From an uncultured bacterium (lineage in GTDB: Bacteria; Actinomycetota; Coriobacteriia; Coriobacteriales; Coriobacteriaceae): a stretch of 28,431 nucleotides of DNA. Each line of letters begins with the position of its first letter. Position 1 is the first letter of the stretch. The stretch is from positions 1-28,431 of the forward strand of contig CAJMSV010000012.1 in the NCBI GenBank assembly GCA_905216175.1, written 5' to 3'. A program made the translations under genes and the position numbers. This document shows positions 23,015 through 28,431 of the stretch, one piece after another. The notes beneath the pieces are model-generated. The model saw nothing but the letters and a program-made list of their open reading frames with translations, was not told the origin of the DNA and searched no databases.

Positions 23015-23653
23015 CTAGACCGAAAAGACGATCTTGCGGCAGTTCCAGAAGTACTGGGCGCCCGAGATAACGGTCAAGACAACGGCAACGGCGTACAGGA
23101 AGCGCGACACCGAGTAGATGCCGAGCGTCAGCGCCACCGGGCCAAGGTGCAAGCCGGCCATCGCAAAAACGCACAGGTAACCGCAGATGGAGACCATCGT
23201 GGTTGCCGTCTTGTACTTGCCGAGCTTATCGGCCGCAACGACCACACCGGCGGCACTCGCAACCATGCGAAGGGCGCTCACCAGAAGCTCACGGAACAGG
23301 ATGATGAACACCGACCACACGGTTACGGCGCCAAAGTCCAAGAACAGCAGCAGGGCCGAGAACACGAGCAGCTTGTCGGCGATGGGGTCCAAGAATTTAC
23401 CGAAGTCGGTGATCTCGTTGCGTGAACGAGCCAGACAACCGTCGACCTTATCGGTGCACGACAGGATCACATACAGAATGAAGGCAGCGGCGGCGAGCGG
23501 ACCGTCGAAGGTGCTCCAATCCGTACCGGCAACGCTCGTATGAGACAGCGCCGACACGATCATGAACACCGGGATAACGACGATGCGAACGCACGTCACG
23601 ATGTTGGCGGGCGTCCAAACACTCGTCAGTTCCTTATTGCTCTCGTTTGCCAC
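23015..23653 (-). CDS. pgsA: CDP-diacylglycerol--glycerol-3-phosphate 3-phosphatidyltransferase
   Basis: This 212-residue membrane enzyme makes phosphatidylglycerol phosphate, the precursor of phosphatidylglycerol. The CDP-alcohol motif D-x2-DG-x2-AR-x8-G-x3-D-x3-D is complete (DKVDG, CLAR, FGKFLDPIADK) and sits between membrane segments. NIVTCVRIVVIPVF and FRELLVSALR are typical of PgsA proper. Its place between rimO and cinA, near ftsK and recA, is where pgsA lies in many Gram-positive genomes. It is therefore a better candidate for the housekeeping PgsA than the homologue at 2104-2808. Confidence 0.93.
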   Translation of the reverse strand: MANESNKELTSVWTPANIVTCVRIVVIPVFMIVSALSHTSVAGTDWSTFDGPLAAAAFILYVILSCTDKVDGCLARSRNEITDFGKFLDPIADKLLVFSALLLFLDFGAVTVWSVFIILFRELLVSALRMVASAAGVVVAADKLGKYKTATTMVSICGYLCVFAMAGLHLGPVALTLGIYSVSRFLYAVAVVLTVISGAQYFWNCRKIVFSV

Positions 23654-23662
23654 GACGCTCTC

Positions 23663-25012
23663 CTACTCCACAACATGACCGATAAGCTCATAGCAGAAGC
23701 TATCGGTAAACTCGACGGTCAGAATATCGCCCACGGACGCCTCGCTGGCGTCCAAGTGCACCGCGCCATCGGAATCGGGCGCCTGGAACCAGGCATGGCC
23801 GATCAGCTCGGCGCCGTCCTCGGTTTCTTCGATACCATCAACGATCACCTGGGCGCGCTCGCCCACATGTGCGGCGGTGGCGGCAAAACCGAGCGACTCG
23901 GCCAGGTCCATGGCCTCCTGGGCGCGCTCGAGCTTGACCTCTTCGTCGACCTGACCCTCCATCTTAGCGGCCAGGCTGCCCTCCTCCTGCGAGTAGGCAA
24001 AGACGCTCGTGTAGTCAAAGCCGACGGTGTCCATAAAGTCGATAAGGTCGCGGAACTCGTCGTCGGTCTCGGTCGGGAAGCCGACCATGGCCGTGGAACG
24101 GATCACGATGCCGGGGATACGCTCACGCAGCTCGCGGAACAGGTCCTCGAGCTCCTGGCGCGAACCAGAACGGCGCATAGCCTTGAGGATGCGCGCGTCG
24201 CAGTGCTGAACGGGGATATCGATATAGGGCAGCACCTCGGGCGTATCGCGAATCGTATCGATAAGCTCATCGGTCATGCCCTCGGGCTGCAGATAAAGCA
24301 CGCGGACCCAGACGTTGTGCGGGCGCACGGCCTCGGCGACGGCACGCAGCAGCTGCGCCAGATTGCGCGGCAAGCCCTCGGCGACATCCTCGTCAGCAAA
24401 GTCGGTGCCCCAAATACCCGTGTCCTGGCCGATCAGCACGATCTCGCGCCCACCGCCGGCAACCAGGTCGCGCACCTCGGAGATAATGCTCTCGGCATTG
24501 CGCGAATGATAGCGACCGCGAATATAGGGGATCATGCAGAAGCTGCAGAAGCGGTTGCAGCCATCGGAAATCTTGACGTAAGCAACGGCGCCCTCGACGG
24601 TACGCTTTACCTGCGGGATATAGGCTGCGATCTCACGCTCGACACCCAACACGCCATCGATGACCGCCACGATGCCGTCCTCCTCGTCGGCCTTCACAAA
24701 GGCAGCGACCTCGGGCAGCTCGTCAGGCAGGTCGTCGCCATAGCGCGACGGCACGCAGCCGCACATGACGATGGGGCAAGAACGAACGCCGTCCTGAACC
24801 TCGTTGGCGAGCTCGAGCGTGGTCTCGATGCTCTCGGACGTTGCGGAAGCGAGGAACGAGCATGTATTGACGATGGCGATATCGGCATCCTGCGGATCGA
24901 ATGCCTCCTCGTAGCCTGCGGCGGTCAAAAGAGAACGCATGCGGTCGGTGTCAACCTCGTTCTTAGCGCACCCGAGGGTGATGTAGAGCACGGAGCCCAA
25001 CGGTGTATCCAT
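23663..25012 (-). CDS. rimO: Ribosomal protein uS12 methylthiotransferase
   Basis: This 449-residue radical-SAM enzyme methylthiolates an aspartate of ribosomal protein S12. N-terminal cluster cysteines are in YITLGCAKN, VNTCSFL and MCGCVPSRY. The radical-SAM triad is in CNRFCSFC followed by MIPYIRGRYHSR, whose SR ending separates RimO from MiaB. PEGMTDELID and a TRAM domain complete the protein. GAAAGGACC lies about 10 bases before the ATG. It stands between yajQ and pgsA in a string of minus-strand genes starting in ftsK. Confidence 0.96.
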   Translation of the reverse strand: MDTPLGSVLYITLGCAKNEVDTDRMRSLLTAAGYEEAFDPQDADIAIVNTCSFLASATSESIETTLELANEVQDGVRSCPIVMCGCVPSRYGDDLPDELPEVAAFVKADEEDGIVAVIDGVLGVEREIAAYIPQVKRTVEGAVAYVKISDGCNRFCSFCMIPYIRGRYHSRNAESIISEVRDLVAGGGREIVLIGQDTGIWGTDFADEDVAEGLPRNLAQLLRAVAEAVRPHNVWVRVLYLQPEGMTDELIDTIRDTPEVLPYIDIPVQHCDARILKAMRRSGSRQELEDLFRELRERIPGIVIRSTAMVGFPTETDDEFRDLIDFMDTVGFDYTSVFAYSQEEGSLAAKMEGQVDEEVKLERAQEAMDLAESLGFAATAAHVGERAQVIVDGIEETEDGAELIGHAWFQAPDSDGAVHLDASEASVGDILTVEFTDSFCYELIGHVVE

Positions 25013-25039
25013 GTTGGAGAGCGGTCCTTTCGAATGATA

Positions 25040-25537
25040 TTAGCGGTAGTTGGTGAACTGCAGCGGCTGGCCGTAGTCCTGGTCGCGCAGAAACTGGATC
25101 ACGGTCTGCAACGCGTCCTTCGAAGCAGAGGAAACACGCAGCTTGTCGGCCTCGATGGTCACCTTGACCTTAAGCTTTTGGTCCTTGATGTCCTTGTTGA
25201 TCTTCTTGGCGGTCGCCTGGTCGATACCCTCGACGATATGGCCGAGCACGCGCACGGTGCCGCCCGATGCCGCCTGCGGAGCATCCCACAAGACAGCCTT
25301 GAGGTCGATGCCGCGCTTGATGAGCTTGGAGCTCAGCACGTCGACAATCTGTTTGGAGACAAAGTCGGCCGGGGCGTTGATCGTAAAGAGCTTGTCGCCC
25401 TTCGAAAGCTCAATCGTAGCGCCGGAATCCTTAAGGTCATAGCGCTGGGAAATCTCGCGCGTGGTCTGCTGGAAGGCGTTGTCGACCTCTTGCATGTTGA
25501 CCTCGGACACGACGTCGAAGCTGGAATCTTTAGCCAT
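25040..25537 (-). CDS. YajQ-family nucleotide-binding protein
   Basis: This 165-residue cytoplasmic protein matches YajQ/UPF0234 throughout: SSFDVVSEVNMQEVDNAFQQ, ISQRYDLKDSGATIEL and a C-terminal RVSSASKDALQTVIQFLR. Family members bind nucleotides or RNA, and some bind cyclic di-GMP; the role here is unknown. CGAAAGGAAAC precedes the ATG. Distances of 27 bases to rimO and 26 to the RodZ-like gene suggest one transcript. Confidence 0.93.
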   Translation of the reverse strand: MAKDSSFDVVSEVNMQEVDNAFQQTTREISQRYDLKDSGATIELSKGDKLFTINAPADFVSKQIVDVLSSKLIKRGIDLKAVLWDAPQAASGGTVRVLGHIVEGIDQATAKKINKDIKDQKLKVKVTIEADKLRVSSASKDALQTVIQFLRDQDYGQPLQFTNYR

Positions 25538-25563
25538 GATGTTTCCTTTCGCGTACGAGCGGC

Positions 25564-27075
25564 TTAATAGCTATCGTACGAATAGTCGGTAGAATCGGTG
25601 GGTGTCTGACCGTCAGTTGCGGTATCGGCGCCATCCGTGGACTGGGCATCGGTAACGTCGGTGGTATCGGTACCATCGGTGGTGTCGGTACCATCAGAAC
25701 TTTCACCATTCTCGGAATCAGTCGTCTCCTTCTTGGGAACGGTGATCGTCACACGCGCCACGCCCGAGGTCTTGGTATCGTAACGGACCTTTTCACCGTT
25801 CTTGGTAACGGTGACATCGGAAGGCTTGGACGTGGTGATCTCGATCGAGGACTCGGGCGTGTACTCCTGCTCAAAGGGGCCAGTCGCTTGGGCGCCATAG
25901 ACCGACTTGCCGTCGACCTTGACCTCAATCCACGCGGTCTTTCCCTTGGCAACGGAGACTTTGACCTTCGTGACCTCGTTCTCTTCCTTCTTGGCCGTCG
26001 TCTTGGTAGCGTCCGAGTCAGTCGACTCATCCGTCGCCTCATCGGTGTCTTCGTCCTCGTCGACCGTTTCGGTCTTCTTAGAAGACTTCTTGGTCGTCGT
26101 CTTGGTAGCAGTGGGCGTCTCGGGCGTGGTCTCGGGCGCCGAAGATGCGCAGCCGCGCAGGAGCACCACGATGAGCACAATCAGCAGCAACACCACGGCA
26201 CCGATGCCGGCGTAGACGATACGCGGATCGAGCCCGTTGTTTTGAGGAGTACGTGATCCGCCGCGTCCACGACTGGAACTGTTGCGGCCGCCTCCCTGAG
26301 GCATACGACCACGATTGCTATCGGAACGGCCGCGATAGCAATCGTGGCCCTGAAGGCTGCGCTGACCCGAGCGGGGCGCAAGTTCACCGCGGCCTTGATA
26401 GCCACGCTGGCCCGAACGCGGAGCCGAAGAGCGCTGGCCATACGGCTGTGATTGAGAGCGAAGACGCGGCGTCACCTGCGTGGTATCGGCATCCGCATAG
26501 CCACCGCGAGAGCGTCCCGTAGAGACACCACGGTAACCGCGATCGGAATAGCCGCCGTCGCCGTAGCCGGCACGAGGGTCACGCGCCACGCCGCGAGCAG
26601 CGGGAAGTGCACGGTCCTCGGGCATCGGCGTACTGCGAAACCGGTCACGCTGTGAGCGAATCTCATCGCCCGAACCCGTCTCGGTGATATAACCGGCCTG
26701 CTGAGGACGCTGTCCATAGCGGGTCGAACGACCGCCCTGAACCATCAGGAAGCGCCCGTTATCGACCGAGGAACGCGAATTGACGTAGCCGGCGGCGTCC
26801 TGAAAACGACCGCCCTGCTGCGACGTCTCGCGTTCGTATGCCATCAGGTCGTCAAAGTAGGCATTGACGACATCGCGCGGATTGAGGCCCAAAAAGCGAG
26901 CATAGCTCGAAATCATGCCCTGCGCATAGCCGCGCGGCGGCATCGAAGCAAAGTTACCGGTCTCGAAAAACTCGATGATCTGCGGCCTGATTTTGATGGT
27001 ATTGGCGACCTGCTGAATGGAAAGGCCCATTCGGCGACGCTGCTCGAGCAGCATGTCACCAAAGCGTGCAGCCAT
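25564..27075 (-). CDS. RodZ-like HTH membrane protein with Arg/Gly-rich linker
   Basis: This 503-residue protein starts with a RodZ-type helix-turn-helix (MGLSIQQVANTIKIRPQIIEFFETG, then PRGYAQGMISSYARFLGL). A disordered Arg/Gly/Ser/Gln-rich stretch covers about residues 95-280 with many RGY, RGR and SGQRG units. One membrane segment follows (VVLLLIVLIVVLLRG, near 290-310). The outer part has a Thr/Lys/Glu-rich spacer, a DUF4115-like beta domain (KGKTAWIEVKVDGKSVYG) and a Ser/Thr/Asp-rich tail. RodZ links MreB to the wall machinery in rods; whether that applies here is unknown. The ATG overlaps the ftsK stop (TGATG). The linker is far longer than usual and carries an unusual DNA palindrome. 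Confidence 0.85.
   Translation of the reverse strand: MAARFGDMLLEQRRRMGLSIQQVANTIKIRPQIIEFFETGNFASMPPRGYAQGMISSYARFLGLNPRDVVNAYFDDLMAYERETSQQGGRFQDAAGYVNSRSSVDNGRFLMVQGGRSTRYGQRPQQAGYITETGSGDEIRSQRDRFRSTPMPEDRALPAARGVARDPRAGYGDGGYSDRGYRGVSTGRSRGGYADADTTQVTPRLRSQSQPYGQRSSAPRSGQRGYQGRGELAPRSGQRSLQGHDCYRGRSDSNRGRMPQGGGRNSSSRGRGGSRTPQNNGLDPRIVYAGIGAVVLLLIVLIVVLLRGCASSAPETTPETPTATKTTTKKSSKKTETVDEDEDTDEATDESTDSDATKTTAKKEENEVTKVKVSVAKGKTAWIEVKVDGKSVYGAQATGPFEQEYTPESSIEITTSKPSDVTVTKNGEKVRYDTKTSGVARVTITVPKKETTDSENGESSDGTDTTDGTDTTDVTDAQSTDGADTATDGQTPTDSTDYSYDSY
25660..25695. repeat. Two tandem 18-bp units in the RodZ-like tail
   Basis: GGTGGTRTCGGTACCATC occurs at 25660-25677 and 25678-25695 with one mismatch. 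It encodes the repeated DGTDTT units of the acidic tail, a site prone to length change. Confidence 0.8.
26309..26347. repeat. 15-bp-arm palindrome inside the RodZ-like coding region
   Basis: CCACGATTGCTATCG (26309-26323) and its exact complement (26333-26347) flank 9 nt. It lies within the codons for about residues 243-256 of the Arg/Gly linker and produces the only cysteine of that linker (HDCYRG). Confidence 0.85.
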
Positions 27076-27641
27076 CAGAATCCTCCAAACTCACGATCTT
27101 CACGTGCCATCTCGGCGTCGACAGACTCCAGCGCGGCAAGCCCCTCCTCGTCCAACAGGACCTCGCGCGGCTTGGAACCGTCGGGCGGGCCGACGACACC
27201 CTTTTCTTCCAGCATGTCCATAATACGCCCGGCACGCGCATAGCCAACCTTCAGACGACGTTGCAGGCCAGATGTGGAGCCAAGCTGCGATTCCACCACA
27301 ATATGGGCGGCTTCCCAAATGAGCGGGTCATCGTCTTGCGGCTCGGCGACTCCGGTGCGGACAATGCCACCGCCACCCGCCATGGACATGGAAGCGGGCG
27401 CCACGGCAGACAGGATCTCCTCGTGGTAGTCGGGCTCGCTCTGCGACTTGACGAACTCGACAATCTCGTTGATTTCGTCATCCGAGACAAAGCAGCCCTG
27501 GATACGGCGAGGCTTGCCCCAGTCGACCTTGGAGAACAGCATGTCGCCCAAACCGGTGAGCTTTTCGGCACCCATCTGGTCGATGATGACGCGCGAGTCG
27601 ATGCCCGTGGCGCCGTTAAAGGCGATGCGGTAGGTGATGTT
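27075..27641 (-). CDS. ftsK: DNA translocase FtsK/SpoIIIE, C-terminal part only
   Basis: About 188 C-terminal residues of FtsK are present. TGIDSRVIIDQMGAEKLTGLGDML is the end of the motor domain, then RRIQGCFVSDDEINEIVEFVK, a short Ala/Gly linker, and the DNA-reading gamma domain (DPLIWEAAHIVV, STSGLQRRLKVGYARAGRIMDMLEEKGVVG). FtsK pumps chromosome ends through the division septum. Upstream of about 27641 the frame stays open but stops looking like FtsK and becomes a GH94 enzyme, so Walker A and B and the membrane part are missing. This is a join, not a natural truncation of the C-terminus. The stop overlaps the RodZ-like start. Confidence 0.85.
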   Translation of the reverse strand, partial: NITYRIAFNGATGIDSRVIIDQMGAEKLTGLGDMLFSKVDWGKPRRIQGCFVSDDEINEIVEFVKSQSEPDYHEEILSAVAPASMSMAGGGGIVRTGVAEPQDDDPLIWEAAHIVVESQLGSTSGLQRRLKVGYARAGRIMDMLEEKGVVGPPDGSKPREVLLDEEGLAALESVDAEMAREDREFGGF

Positions 27642-27681
27642 GGTGGGTGCGTGGATGGCGGTGCGCGTTTCGCAGGTCTGG

Positions 27682-28012
27682 CGTGCCTTGACGGATTTCA
27701 GCGCCTGCTGCGCCTTGCCGTCATCGCGGCCGATGCCGGCCATCACGCACATGCCCTGCGGTTCGATGTAGATCTTGCCTTCACTGTCTTCATTCGTGCC
27801 CACCGGATTGCCGTTGGCGTCGTAGGCCCTGCGGAACCAGGCGCCGTCCCAACCAGCGGTGAGCGTGGCCTCACGCACTTCGGCGATCGTCTAGCGCACC
27901 TCGGCGGTCTCGATCGCCACCTCCACGGCGCCCATGCCGCAGGCCTCGCCGAATTGCTCGAGAATCTGCGCATACTGCTCGCCGTACAGCACGAACATGC
28001 CGGCGATGATTC
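27682..28012 (-). pseudogene. Cellobiose phosphorylase-like GH94 fragment with internal TAG
   Basis: Reading on the minus strand, AGMFVLYGEQYAQILEQFGE is followed, past a TAG at 27893-27891, by TIAEVREATLTAGWDGAWF and RRAYDANGNPVGTNEDSEGK, IYIEPQGMCVMAGIG and QQALKSVKAR. These blocks are typical of GH94 cellobiose/cellodextrin phosphorylases (WDGxWFxRAYD, GNPVG, EPQ). Only about 110 residues of a roughly 800-residue enzyme are present. The frame runs straight into ftsK around 27608-27681, with about a dozen residues assignable to neither. The right edge meets a sugar permease on the other strand near 28004-28018. The content resembles Bifidobacterium cellobiose loci, which suggests a foreign fragment. 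Confidence 0.7.
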
Positions 28013-28014
28013 CG

Positions 28015-28431
28015 GGCACCGGCTTGTTCAGGAACATCGCCCGCGCCTTCGGTGCCATGAAGTTCTGGGAGGCGCTCGGCGGCACCTTCCTGGTGGCCAC
28101 CATCGTTTCGATCTCCACCGTGTTCTTCTCGACGCTCGCCGGCTACTCGTTCTCGAAACTGCGCTTCCGCGGCCGTAACGCGCTGCTCATGCTCGTCGTC
28201 GCCACGATGACGATCCCGCAGCAGCTCAGCGTCGTCCCGCTGTACATCATGGCCAACAACGCCGGCCTGTTCGGCTCGCTGTGGGCCGAGCTCATCCCCG
28301 GACTGGTCAGCGCATTCGGCGTGTTCTGGATGACGCAGTACATCGGCGACGCACTGCCCTACGTACTCATCGAGGACGCTCGCGTGGACGGGTGCTCCAT
28401 GTTCCGCAGCTTCCTGCATGTGGCCATCCCC
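28015..28431 (+). CDS. Carbohydrate ABC transporter permease, MalG-type (internal fragment)
   Basis: The plus-strand frame from about 28015 to the window edge reads as the middle of a binding-protein-dependent sugar permease. It starts GLFRNIARAFGAMKFWEALG, then a membrane segment (FLVATIVSISTVFFSTLAGY), FSKLRFRGRNALLM, TIPQQLSVVPLYIMAN, and the EAA loop EDARVDGCSMFRSFLHVAIP that contacts the ATPase. The N-terminal membrane segment and start are missing; the frame upstream is antisense to the GH94 fragment, and a TAG lies at 27892-27894. Sugar permeases of this type stand beside cellobiose phosphorylase in Bifidobacterium, but there on one strand, which supports a scrambled join. Confidence 0.75.

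Noticed and set aside
23540..25567. 675-codon plus-strand ORF opposite rimO and yajQ
   Set aside because: It is antisense to two well-supported genes and its translation is low-complexity with no recognised motif.
27075..27878. One continuous 267-residue protein
   Set aside because: The frame is open, but its first 66 residues are GH94-like and its last 188 are FtsK. No known protein has this fusion, and a chimeric join explains it.

Overview
The window looks like a stretch of a gut Coriobacteriia chromosome, most likely Collinsella or a close relative. The basis is gene content and order, moderate-to-high GC, and an actinobacterial gene order. No 16S or other marker gene is present to fix the species. 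No tRNA, rRNA, CRISPR array or complete insertion sequence was seen.

Layout. (1) 1-1715, minus strand: a very GC-rich lantibiotic-immunity-type ABC transporter (ATPase, permease, second permease cut by the window edge). Its base composition differs from what follows. (2) 1716-2103: a gene-free spacer with two strong inverted repeats. (3) 2104-5922, plus strand: CDP-alcohol phosphatidyltransferase, FHA protein, MerR-type regulator (FtsR-like), apt, and a secreted NlpC/P60 hydrolase. The first three repeat the mycobacterial pgsA2-garA-ftsR order. (4) 6088-8731: degV and a DUF1836 protein, convergent around an 18-bp perfect hairpin, then trxB. (5) 8849-10150: an UgtP/MGDG-synthase-type glycolipid glycosyltransferase, followed by a 392-bp convergent spacer with three large hairpins. 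(6) 10543-17392: dut, nrdR and a LysM protein, with lexA divergent, then a broken acetyltransferase-like gene, hflX, miaA, miaB and spoVS. (7) 17467-27641, minus strand: GHKL ATPase, rny, recX, recA, cinA, pgsA, rimO, yajQ, a RodZ-like protein and the end of ftsK. (8) 27642-28431: sequence that does not belong. A GH94 cellobiose phosphorylase fragment is joined to ftsK, and a sugar ABC permease fragment is joined to that on the opposite strand.

How the genes work together. Regions 6 and 7 are the actinobacterial DNA-damage and genome-maintenance block: LexA with a divergent LysM cell-division inhibitor, RecA/RecX, NrdR plus dUTPase for dNTP control, FtsK for chromosome segregation, MiaA/MiaB/HflX/RimO for translation, and RNase Y for mRNA turnover. 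Two GAAC-N4-GTTC LexA boxes and a third degenerate one lie between lexA and the LysM gene, and a weaker box precedes recA.

The most interesting non-coding signal is in 10151-10542. Two hairpins with 32-33 bp stems sit in opposite orientations. They have an identical 36-nt loop core (one carries an extra 9 nt), but their stems differ in sequence and keep pairing by compensatory changes. A 24-bp-arm palindrome lies between them. Next best are a 12-bp hairpin that encloses the nrdR start codon, a 12-mer shared by the degV and DUF1836 upstream regions, and phased TTTGG repeats upstream of recA. The right end should be treated as a probable assembly chimera until reads show otherwise.
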